A DNA stretch of 64,000 nucleotides from Punica granatum (Eukaryota > Streptophyta > Magnoliopsida > Myrtales > Lythraceae). Shown piece after piece: positions 10,740 through 21,625 of this stretch. The translations under genes were made by a program, and so were the position numbers. The DNA is taken from the NCBI RefSeq assembly GCF_007655135.1, contig NC_045132.1:27708354-27772353 (forward strand). The letters are read 5' to 3'. The notes beneath the pieces were generated by a model that was given only the letters and a program-made list of their open reading frames with translations, ran no database searches and was not told the DNA's origin. The first letter of the stretch is position 1; every line of letters starts with the position of its first letter.

Positions 10740-11214
10740 GGTTGGTACTCTGTGAGTGCTTAATATATGAACAATAAAAGCAGATAATGAAGCTACTGCA
10801 TGAAGCTTTATAAATATTTACGGTAATTATACTACTAATAAATCTTCTTACATATTTCTTGGCTGATCACCTGGAAGTCTTTACTGAATCGATAATGCCG
10901 GAAACCCCATTGAATCTTACGTCTAGCATTACCAGGGAAAGGTCTCATCGAGCCGTATTTTCGGTGAACTTGATTACTTAGATCAAACATAGTCTAACTA
11001 GCAAAGCAGTGACATTACTTGACAACCTAAGCAATACAACCACCAAGTAGAAAATATTAATTAGGCTGTAAATTTTCCGTGTTTAGAAATCTTATGAACC
11101 GAAGAATTTCCCCTGTTTTGAGCAAATCTGATCATACAATGGATTGATGCCTAATTGCCAAAAACTAAAGCTAGCTCTTTACACACACACAAACCGGCTC
11201 TCTTGGATATCGGG
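10740..11214. other. intergenic, 3' flank of the UGT gene
   Basis: AT-rich sequence that probably holds the 3' UTR of the minus-strand UGT gene. I see no gene or clear repeat. Confidence 0.4.
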
Positions 11215-13106
11215 CTAAATTGATTGAAGAAACTCAATTAACCTCTCCAAGGACCCGTAGGATGATCCGCCTTCTTGAATACTAACCTCAACCTTGTCCT
11301 TCAACTTCGACATCCTCTGCCTCATCTCCTCCCCTTGTGTCCCCACCATGAGTTCTCTTATTGCCTTCTCAACACTCCTCCTGTCGTTCTCACCGTCCCC
11401 GAGTTCATAGCCGACCTTCCATACACTGGTGAGATACCTTGCATTCACTCTCTGGTCACCAAAACACGGCTGACGGATCATTGGGACCCCTTCGCAGATG
11501 CTCTCTAGAGTAGAATTCCACCCGCAATGGCTCCAAAATCCTCCTACAGAACCATGGCTCAGCACCCTCCTCTGTGGTGCCCATTTCACAATGCAGCCCC
11601 TCTCCTCAACAATCTCCTTGAACCCTTTGCTGAGTGACTCAAACCCGCTCCATTCAGAACCCCGAACTAGGTTGGGTCGGACAACCCACAAGAAGGGCTG
11701 CCCGCTGTTGGCTAACCCCCAAGCCATTTCCATCAACTGCCTGTCATCAATGGAAGCGATGCTCCCCAAGCTTATATAGATGACCGAATTTCGACATTGC
11801 TTATCGAGCCAAGAGATGCAAGCATTGTCCTCTTCCAAGAGACCAGTAGAGGAGGAGGACGAACCTGCAGGAGCTAGTTTGTTTAGAGGGCCCAGCGAAA
11901 AGATTGGAACCCGATAATCTTCCCGAAGCTGTGCCAGTGGTGATTCCTCGAGACACTCGAGGGTGTTCCACACGAGTGCTGAGGATGTTCTGATATCACC
12001 AGCCAGGGATATCAGCTGCAGATGATCTTCTAGTCTCCCGAAATGGGAGATTGGGAGATCTTTAAAACGGAGAGGTTGAAGTTGCGGCACAGGGTCCTGC
12101 AACATGGACTCTGCAGATGACAAGAGCAATTCTTTGTTGATGTGTATATATATATAACATCGCAAGTCAAGTTTCTTATATAGTAAAATCTTAAAAAAAA
12201 CTAGAGGGAGGCTACTAAGCAAATACATATAAGGAGGATACAGGATACTGAAATGAAGCAAATATGAGCTGGAAGAACAACAGTCTTTATTAAAGAGTAA
12301 AAATCGGGACCTGAAGTCCAATACCGTATTAAGCAATTACACCTCTTACTGGAATGTGGACGAACAGTTATCCATGAAGCTGGCTTTAGAAACATACTGA
12401 TGCATGTTATAAGTCTTAAATTCACAAAATGAAATATCTAAATGCCTCGCATTACTCATTGGTCATTTGGACCTCTAGTCGAGTGACCAATTTACTTAAA
12501 AGCTTATATATCTGACCAATTCTAGATGTCGCTACAATATTTGATTCAATTCATAAATATATATATATATACACACGTGTGTGTGTGTATGTATAATAAA
12601 CAGAAATCGATCATATATATATATATATATAGCGAAAGATTTGTACCCTGTAGTGGAATGAAACCTAGAGCCTTTAGCTGGTGTAAGAAGGAACGAGCCA
12701 GTGAACTTGCAGCACTGTTTGTGTGCAGAATGACACTTGGAATCTTCAGAGGACGAGCTGCCGATTCTGAGAAGTACATGAGGGCATCGTAAAAGACGCA
12801 AGCTATCCGGTCTTGAGCTAGGAATTCTCGAAGGGGCTGTTCACATTTAGTGTTAAGAGTTAATACGAGAGATACTAGATCTCGGGACTGGACCTCATCT
12901 TTGGATAGTCTGTCTTCTATGCATAGGAAGTGGAAATCAGGGTGACTAGAAGGATGGGGATGGTTGAATTTTGTGTGAGCAATCGTGATGGAGAACCCTC
13001 TGGAGTGAAGGATGGTTCCCAGCTGAAGCATAGGAGTTAAGTGCCCCTGAAATGGACCAGGGACTAGAACCAGTCTTCGATGTTTCCTCTGTTCTACCCC
13101 TTCCAT
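11215..13106 (-). CDS. UDP-glycosyltransferase, UGT76-like, two exons
   Basis: Family 1 UDP-sugar-dependent glycosyltransferase that moves a sugar from a UDP-sugar to a small acceptor in the cytosol. Exon 1 is 13106-12647 and exon 2 is 12110-11215, joined in phase 1 over a 536-bp intron; the spliced protein has 451 residues, normal for the family. His22 in PFQGHLTPMLQLG is the expected catalytic base. The PSPG sugar-donor box spans about residues 330-373 (WAPQRRVLSHGSVGGFWSHC, then GWNSTLES and ending DQ), which favours UDP-glucose. The intron position after FIPLQ fits UGT76-type genes, whose members glucosylate cytokinins, hormones or terpenoids; the acceptor here cannot be told. The ATG at 13106 was chosen over 13214 because similarity begins there. 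The intron holds TA and GT microsatellites. A decayed paralogue lies divergently upstream. Confidence 0.9.
12550..12632. repeat. TA/GT microsatellites in the UGT intron
   Basis: TA-dinucleotide runs flank a short GT run. They lie fully inside the intron just after the exon 1 donor. Confidence 0.8.
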
Positions 13107-13214
13107 CTCTCTCTTCCTGACACTTTTCTCTGAAGATGTATAAGAATTCTGGGAGTTCATCCGTTTAGGTGGCTGCGGACTGCTGATGTGATGTTGAAAG
13201 ACAGGTAGCACCAA

Positions 13215-14076
13215 AAGCAGTCTTACATAATAATATCCGATGCCCCTTCATTTTGTTCCTTGTTAAATCCAAACCAACCCCTGCCGGTTACCTAATCATC
13301 ATCATTATATACAAATATACATGTATATACAGTGTTAATAATTCTTTAATTTTTAGCATGGGCTGGAGAGTAAATTTCCTCCATACTTTAGTTTAGGGGC
13401 AAGACACTTGCGCGGTGTCCAAGTGAAGATCAAAGTTGAATGATGAAACGAAACATTAGCAGCTATTCTGCTTCCGTCATATAGAGAACCAATTCTTTGG
13501 ATGATCATCCCCCCTCTTCTACTGAGAATAGATTAACTGAAATAACATCAAGACAGAGAAACAGACCAAACGAAGGAAGTTTCTGAGCATTGCAAAAAAT
13601 ATATATTATAATCAATTATAGATTTCAAGAATGCGGCCGGCTCGGTGATAGTGACATTTGGAATTACAAAATCAGAAGCAGCCACTTTCTCCTCGGTGAT
13701 GATGTGAGGTTATCTTTTAGTCCAATTTCTTGGAAACAAACAGAGCATTTCTTGCCGTATGGCTCCATTTCTTGTTCTAACAAATGCAGCGGCCAAGCCT
13801 CTTCTGTGGAGGCGGGGAATATTCTCCAGAAGAATCGGGTAAACTGCAATGACATAAAAAAAGTTACATCCTTGATACAGTAGCATCCTCGTATTAGTCA
13901 ATGCTTTCAATGCCTTGTATCACGAGGAATAACTTGAGCTTGTTTCACGGTTCCCACCGATATAAACTGGACAATTCATTCCCCATATCTCAAAAGATTG
14001 CATTACGAGCTCCTGTGATTCATAAAGTCCCAAAGCTGTCTATATCATAGGTTAATTTACTCAAGAACAACGTCAG
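13215..14076. other. intergenic between divergent UGT gene and pseudogene
   Basis: Shared upstream region of the intact UGT (minus) and its broken paralogue (plus). Nothing specific is recognised; small frames on both strands lack domains. Confidence 0.4.
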
Positions 14077-16605
14077 ATGGAAGAGCAAGAACAACAAAGA
14101 GGTCGGAGTTGCAGTGTGGTTCTGGTCCCATATCCATTTCATGGGCTCGTAACTCCCATGTTCAGCTTGGGAGGAGCTCTGCACTCAAAGGGCTTCTCCA
14201 TCACAATAGCTCACACACAGTTCAGCTTTCCTGACCAGTCTAATTTCCCCAACTTCTCATTCATATCACTACCTGCCAGCTTCTCGGAAGACGAACTCTC
14301 CTCGAGAGATTTTGCTGCCCTTGTGGCATCCCTCGATATGAGATATGAGGGGCCGTTCCTAGAGTCACTGTCGCAGTTCAAGGATCTGCCACTTTTTGGC
14401 ATGGTGGATTTGGAGTCGCTGCTGCAGTTAATCCGACAAAGTATTGGATGAGAGCATCGCCTCGGCGATTATCCGGAACACGGTGGACTGCCTAGAGCAA
14501 TCAATACCAGCACAGCTCCCGAAACAAAAGGGCGTGCCAATTTTGCCAATGGGACCGCTGCACAAAATTGCCCCACCGTCCTCAATCAGTACATCACGGG
14601 AAGGAAAAACCGAGTGCATCTTTATGGCTTGAAAACCAAGAAGACAATTCAGTTGTCTACTTGAGCTTGGGAAGCATAGCTGTTAACTCTACAAAAATAG
14701 AGTTATTCGGCACTTTTAACGGGTATAATAGGAGCTAGCTTGTCGAGATTAGGTTAGTTTGAGTAGGTTTTTAATTATTTTTCATTCATTTGCATTTTTT
14801 AAGAGGTTTAGGAGTTTTTATTAGTTTTTTGGTATTTTTAGAGTCATTTAGTTTATTGATCTTTCGCAGCCTCTAAGTTCTTCGTGATTTTTGACAAGTT
14901 TAACTTGGGTAATTAGTGCAAATTGCATATGGATAGAAGCTTATCGAGTTAGGAACGCAATGGTTTAAACAGTTTGTGATTTGGAGCTCAAACAAGGAAG
15001 AAACAACAAGTTAGAGTTCGGTGCGCGATGTTGGTTTACAGACCTGAGAGAGCACAGGCCGTGGCAGGTCGTTCATTTGGCTGAAATTCAACTTTCTTGA
15101 TATCCGGCATGGGTCTCGAGAATATTTAAAGAAGAAAATTAAGAGGGCGATATTTTGATTTATTTGGGATATTGTTCTTGGATTTTAGGAAAGATATTCA
15201 GGGAGAAAGCATGGGCGTGACTTTGAAGGTGTGGACAGCAAAGGAGAAGAAGACACCATAGAGAAGAAGTCGACTTGGATTTTATTGAATTTTCTTAATA
15301 TTTTGTTGATATCTTTTGAATTTAATGTCTATGTTGAATTCGTCTTATATGTTTTGTAATTCTTATGGACTAAATTTCATATGCTAGGATTAAGATTAAA
15401 CCCACTCTTGGCTAATTTGTTTATTTTATGTTGATCTAATTAGTTTTAGATCTTGATCTATTTATTATATCTCGTGCTTAAGGCTTGCAATTGATAGATC
15501 AACAGTTGTTATGATTTGTTAATCTAAATGAACATGGAAAAGGAATTTTAGATTTAGAACATGGATAAAGTAGCCTAAGTTCAATCTCGAGGAATCAAGT
15601 TGATTATTGGGCGAGATAGGAATATACTTACACACCTTAGGTAGCCAATTCAAGTTGAAACTTAATGAGTTTAGTTTAATTACAATTCCTGTAGGAATAT
15701 ATGGGATTTGTTGAGTTAGATATTTTTCCTAAACAATTCGGAAGATACTTAGGAAATACTTGTGAAATTGAGGTTAATAGATTGTGCCTTAATCGAATTA
15801 GGGAAAGAGGGAGTAGATCAGATTAGCAAAGTGTGGGGAAAATTGTAATTCTAGGTCGTCTCACTAATTGATCGTCGGTTGTTTTAATTTGCTTTATATT
15901 TCATAGAACCGAATTTACTATTAGCTTGACTTCAATTAGGTTGTTATAATTCAAACGCTAGTAGAATTCTAGGTCAAGTTCTCGTGGAAACAATATTCTA
16001 CGTACTTTATATTACTAGTTACGGCCTGTACGGTCGCGGCGTCATAAAAACCGTCAAACAATAGCTTCTGTCGACGTGGAAGAGCTAGTTGAAATGGCCT
16101 GGGGACTCGAGAATTGAGGCCTGCCTTTTCTGTGGGTTGTCCGGCCCGGAGCAGCTAGAGGGTTCAACTGGATTGAGTTCCTGCCTGAAGGGTTTGCCGA
16201 TAGAGTGGGTAAAAGAAGACAGTTGTTAAGTGGGCTCCGCAAACGGAGGTACTAGCGCACCTTGCTGTGCGATGCTTCTGGACTCACTGCGGTTGGAACT
16301 CGACTCTCGAGAGCCTCTCAGAAGGCGTGCCGGTGATATGCAGGCCGTGCTTTCCAGACCAGACAGTGTATGCGAGATACCTGAGCCGTGTATGGGAGGT
16401 GGGCTTGGAGATGGAGGGGCAACTGGAGCGAAATGGCGCAGAGAGAGCAATAGGAACAGTGATGACTGACGAGAAAGGTCAAGTCATGAGACAGAATGCT
16501 TTGGCTTTGAAGCGTGACCTCGAAGCTTCGATCTCTGAAGGCGGTTTCACTTCCGTTTCCGTACGTGAGCTGGTCAGATTGATCAGCTCATTCTGCTCGT
16601 GTTAG
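14077..16605 (+). pseudogene. UGT76-like glycosyltransferase pseudogene split by a solo LTR
   Basis: Paralogue of the neighbouring UGT with many lesions. It starts MEEQEQQRGRSCSVVLVPYP. The usual GH catalytic pair in PFQGH is PFHGL, so the catalytic His is lost. After FLESLSQ it jumps straight to FKDLP, deleting about 100 residues plus the intron. Frameshifts follow near 14453 and 14625. A solo LTR interrupts the LGSIA motif at 14681. After the LTR the frame resumes with SVDVEELVEMAWGL, meets a TGA near 16114, shifts again near 16222, then shows the PSPG core ([20 protein letters not shown]) and ends [13 protein letters not shown]. Removing the LTR and one target copy restores alignment with the intact gene across the insertion site. 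No functional product is possible. Confidence 0.9.
14681..16060. mobile_element. solo LTR, 1380 bp, with 5-bp target duplication
   Basis: Starts TGTTAACTCT and ends GTCAAACA, giving the canonical TG...CA with a TGTT/AACA terminal inverted repeat. The 5-bp direct repeat ATAGC flanks it at 14676-14680 and 16061-16065. There is no internal gag-pol, primer-binding site or second LTR, so it is a solo LTR left by LTR-LTR recombination. The length and AT-rich texture would suit a Ty3/Gypsy (perhaps Athila-like) LTR, but the family is not proven. Confidence 0.85.
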
Positions 16606-16609
16606 GCAA

Positions 16610-16909
16610 CTTCACTTCTTCCGCAGAAGTACGGCTAGCTAAAATTGTACTTTTTAATCCCGTGACCCAAAAGCAAGCATCATTAAAAATATGATCTGGA
16701 GAACACAGACTTGTATCGGAAACTTTTGAATGGATGCCGAGGCGCTGACTGCTTGCTCCGAGATTTGCTGACGAAGAACTCAAATCGAATTACAGAAAGG
16801 TTGATAAAGGCGGGAGTATATTTATAAGTAAACCGGGGAGAGTTCTGGTAGTTTCCCGGACGGCCGACCGACAATTAACGAACTTTCTCCCTGGACCAGA
16901 AAAATTAAC

Positions 16910-16946
<37 letters not shown>

Positions 16947-18837
16947 TACCGTACGTACGGTGGGCCATTCAGGAGTCTGGGCTTAGGCCCAATCCCATTT
17001 CCAAAGCCCATTCATGAGCTCAATACTCCGCCATCCCGTACAATAATAGATGGTCTCCAGCTTGAACTCCCATTCGACCTGTTAGGAATAATTGGTTAGG
17101 AAGAAGGGAAGATAACGCTTTTAACATGCGTGGAATATAACAGATGGTCTGCGCATCCGTGGACGAAGAATAATATGTCAATATTTAGTTGTCTTGGAAC
17201 TGTCAGACACAATGGGGCCAACGTCGGTGATTGATCTCAACTGTGAAAAGGAAAATCTGAGGCCACGTACTACAATTGTCGAAGCAAAAGCATATGTTCT
17301 ATCTTTTATTATCTTCTTTGATCATGCAACTGGTCCTCTTCTTCTAATAGCCCTTTCACCCATTTAGTATGCGGTAATAATCACGAGACCAAAATTAAAT
17401 GAATACAGGTCTGTAACCCCACAACTCATAGAATGCATGTCGATATCTCGAACGTACTGGAAGTTAACATTATATGTGTGTGTATAGATTCGTTCATTAT
17501 GTGCATAGTATCTTCATGATCATCTATTGACTATCATACATATATGTGCGGACCTGCAGGGATGCTACTAGTGATCGAATCATGGTAAAAGCAAAAAATA
17601 AAATATATAAAGATTTCTCCGAGTCAATGATCCAATTATATATGCAAAGCATGTGCTATTAATGCACATCATGCCAGTTGCGTGACCTCAGATTCCTCAC
17701 GTCCACACGTACGTAAAACGTTCCACATTTACAAGCGACTTTAACATCCGCGCGCCATATTATATATATATCGAGTCCATGTTTATTTAGAATATACCCG
17801 TACTGTTGAAAATGATTTAATGTTTTTTTTATTAATTTCTTCTCTTCTCTTCTCTTTTTTTTTTTATGGGTAATTTCTTCTCTTTTCGCATAATTTATTT
17901 TACTTTCCAATGATGATATTTCGTTATATATAAATTATAATAAGCGATATGTACGTCTAGTCTCCTTATTTCACTGCATTTTTTTTTTACCGTAGAGACA
18001 AATATACCTTTATTTCCGTAGTATTTAAACTGTATTAACTCAGAAGACGAGCTTGATACAATTCAATAGGTTAGAGCTCATGACAAGGCCCATCCAATAT
18101 ATGTTTACCAGCTGATTAACAAAAGCAAGAAAAGAAAAGGAATCTGACAATGGATGGCCCCGGCCGAGAGACAGAGAGAGAGAGAGAGTGAGAGTGATGA
18201 TTAAGCAAATGTGGATGGTGGGACCATATGCAATGTGATGACCACAGGATCATTTGATTATCAGTTCATAATAATCTGATTCTTTTGAACGTGCAGAAGC
18301 ACATTTCCTAATTAAAATGCTGGCCTAGCCTTGGGCTTGGATCTCAATCTCATGTCACGGTCTTTTTTACCGATCCCTATATTTATACTTATATATGTCT
18401 TTGTAATCATATCAGGGGTCATATATTTCATATATATATATATATATATTATGCTTAACTAAACTCCTCTTCCCTTTTTCCTATTTGTTTTTATTATTGT
18501 TTCGACTTTTTTTGCTTTTACCATGTTAACTTTCTCTTTATTTTCAGTAAACTCTTCCTTTTTTCCAGTTTTATATCTTTTTATGATTCATTCGTGTCAA
18601 CTTTTCAATTTAGAGCCTAAAGTAGGTTTTTGCTTTCGGATAATAGGCGCGGATTCAAAAGCATGGCATCTTTTTAATTTTTCTTCGTCCTTTTTCCTGT
18701 TTCCCTCCTCAACTTTTTAATTATAATTAGGTGAATGTCGGGGCATGATGAGAGGTATACGTTGTAGAGAAAATATTTTAATTTTAACAAGAACAAATTG
18801 TGAAGGATGATTAATAAGATGAATATGACCAATATGA
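16610..18837. other. intergenic
   Basis: No supported gene. Contains CT/GA microsatellites at about 16914-16942 and 18171-18195 and a TA run near 18432-18450. Frames here are repeat-driven. Confidence 0.5.
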
Positions 18838-19400
18838 CCATACACATGCATCCTCTCATACTTGGCGCCTTTTTTCACATTTCTCATACACATGCATCCT
18901 CTCATACTTGGCGCCTTTTTTTTCACATTTCTTAGCTCATTTATTTCTTTCACAAGTGTCTGAGTCCTCAATTTGAGGTCATCAACTTTGTCTTCCCATG
19001 CGTTCAGCTTCATCTCAGTGACTTCCATCTTCTCCTCCATTAGTTTAAGATGCTCAAATAAATTCTTCCTTTTAGCCATTAAAGATCGCAAGGCCACTCT
19101 TGTATAGCCAAGAGTCATCGGCATCATGCCATTGAAAGAAACCACGAGCATTCTCCTAATTCAACAAAAAACAATTATTCATGTGAACCATCAGAACAAT
19201 TCGATTTCAGCTTTGTTTAATCAAAATAGTCACATATCTTCCAAAATTCACATCCCCAAAATCTTCTTCCCGGATTATTATGGCTCCAGGAGGTGAAGAG
19301 CACAACTCGAACACTGCGATGATAGAACTTCAGCGTTTCACAAAATATTGAATTTTCGAAGTATCCCGCGGCTCTCTTTCCATAATGAATTCAACAAACG
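18838..19400 (-). pseudogene. GRF-type zinc-finger, coiled-coil protein pseudogene
   Basis: Reading right to left, 19330-19240 encodes VRVVLFTSWSHNNPGRRFWG followed by C, a clear GRF zinc-finger core (family pattern TSWTxxNPGRRFxGC). After an apparent intron, a second part reads FQWHDADDSW in one frame and then shifts into RVALRSLMAKRKNLFEHLKL plus a Lys/Glu-rich coiled coil to about 18930, the usual tail of plant GRF proteins. The positions of the first zinc ligands read as Tyr, Arg and Ser instead of Cys/Cys/Gly-type residues, and a frameshift separates finger and coil, so it is decayed. Downstream, a 46-48-bp unit is duplicated in tandem. Proteins of this type are often found within or beside plant transposons. 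Confidence 0.6.
18839..18932. repeat. tandem duplication of a 46/48-bp unit
   Basis: Unit 1 (18839-18884) and unit 2 (18885-18932) both begin CATACACATGCATCCTCTC and differ only by two extra T in a T-run. It adds a duplicated peptide to the tail of the decayed GRF frame. Confidence 0.9.
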
Positions 19401-21625
19401 AAATCATTCACACGAGCTCCTTTGTTTTGTCACCACTCTCGCTGCTAAAATTTGAGTAATTGTAATCAAATTTCTACTTTATAAAACCGCAAAACCTAAA
19501 TTTGGGCAACGATTCATGTCCCCATATGATTTCCCCAAAACCCTAATTTCTACTTCAGAAAATTTCCCCAATTTTGCTCTGATTTTTCCCCCTAATGCAC
19601 CCTTAAATGGAGCCCTAATTAGCCGAGAAGCCATCGTTTTGGACCGGAAGGGGGATGAACAGTGAAGTTGCGTTTTTGTTCCTCCCTGTCAAACGCTCGA
19701 AGAAGAAAAGAGGGGGCAAGGTGGTCTTTTCGGTTTCGGGCCCCACCGGACACATGCTCAACTATCCAACTCAACTTCCATTTGCCTTCTTAGCGCCGTT
19801 ATGGTGCCACGTCGACATTCTCCGTTAATTTTCACGGACAATGTAATTTCGTGCTAAATGTTGCACTAAACTCAAAGTTTGTACCTTTTTGACTAATTAT
19901 GAAAAGTTCGTGCTAAAAACCGGAATACGTGCAAAATTGGTTTTTTTTTTTTATCAATTAACCCTTTCGGAAAACAACATTACGGGATTGTAGTTGTTGT
20001 TTATATGCCAATGAACCTCACCGAAAATAAAAAGCACATGGCAGTCCACTGGGCCCACCACACAGACCCATCAAGTGACGAGAGACCCCCTGATTTAATC
20101 ACAACCTTTTAGCAAACACAACACAAAAACCTCTTTCATTCTTAAAATTCTTTTCTTTTTCCTTATTTTTTTCGGTGAATCTCTCTCTTTTTTTTTAATA
20201 TTATAGCCATATAGGTGAAAACAAAAAAAAAAAGGGGGAAAAGGAATGAGGCGTCAAAGGTAGGGCCCGCTCTGTACTCCCTCGCCATGAATGATGTGAC
20301 CGCTCGATTAACCAGCTCTTCCATCTCCGCCGTCTGATGATGATGATCTCCCCCCTCCCAACTCTCACTAATTAAGTACTGCACTGCAACCCTGTCCTCT
20401 TCGTCTCTCTCTGCTCACGCTTCTGCTCTGCGCTCTCTGCAGCTCTGGAGTTTGGGGAAGAAAGAGTCCGAACCGACGGCGGGCATTGGGGATTACAAGT
20501 TCGAGACGATTCCTTTTGCCTTCTCAGCCGCTGATCCCTCTGAGCTCTCAGCTCCACTGCCAGCTGCCAGCTGCCGCACCACCGACACCTCGACCTCGAT
20601 CTCCGCCCGCGATAGCTAGCCGACGTTGTCACTGTGGCATCGCTTCCCTCTCCCCAGCTAGCTGAAGGGTACGCGTTTCTTCTGTTATTCTTTCTCCATT
20701 AAGTTCTTCAATGATAGATGTGTGTGGTGGTTGAGGTAGAAATGGTTTTACTGCTCGCTTGATCGGTGATCGATTCTCGTGGTTCTTAAATGATCGATGC
20801 TAGTGTTTCGTATAGTCTTTCATGAAGTTCTTTTGTTTATTTTCTTTCAGTCGTTTTGCTTTCGGTAGGTTGGTTGCCGCTTTAGAGTTCAAGTCACGGC
20901 AACAATGAACTGACCGCCGAGGAATGAAATTTGGACATTTTAAATTGAGAATCATAACCTTAACCACGATGCTTATATTTGTTTTGTTTTGTAATATAAT
21001 AATGCAACTGCTGTTGAAAAGCGACGTTACCATCATCGATTTCCAAGTGTGGATGGGTGCTCTGTTTCGAGATGCTGGAATATTGTCCTTTTTCCTTTAG
21101 TTGCAGCAGAAGGTTAGCAGAGGGGATTAGGAGGGGTCGTTTTCTGCCTTATCTTATGATCTTCATAGGGGTTGCTCAATTTTTCATGGACCACCCCATT
21201 TCTGCTCATGACCTTTCCAGTTTCTTCTAGCCGTGCCACAAAATTAAATTGTCCTCTTCGATTATTCAAAATTTGTTTGTTACAGGGCAGTTTCAATTTT
21301 CCGATCCAGTTAGATTTGGTTATCCGGTGTTTTTAACTTTTATCCCTGTCATGATTGATACTTTAGTCTGTGGTATGTATGTTGAAAAATTAACATGCTT
21401 TTGCTTCTTCTTCAGGAGAGTACCAGATGGGGCACATGCAGGACAAACCCTGGCATGGAGATAAAAGATAGCGAATTACTAGATATTTGATCAGTTTGCC
21501 AATGGACATAACTTGTCCGCAGGTTGTCCGGATCCTATTGGTAGCTCAAGAAGATTTCAAAGGTTTGTGCAGACACTAAAAACCTATTGGTGAACATCAT
21601 AAACAGGCTTTAGAATATTGATAGT
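19401..21625. other. upstream region and probable 5' UTR introns of the DUF3527 gene
   Basis: The first part (to about 20160) is AT-rich, includes AAACCCTAA-like motifs and may belong to an old element carrying the GRF relic. From about 20380 the sequence becomes CT-rich and GC-richer, like a leader exon, with a candidate donor near 20668. A candidate acceptor (TTCTTCAG) near 21414 precedes a second leader segment running to the ATG at 21626. Exact leader exons cannot be set without transcripts. Confidence 0.4.

Noticed and set aside
18839..18932. Possible CRISPR-like repeat array
   Set aside because: Only two adjacent units without spacers in a plant nuclear context; a simple tandem duplication.
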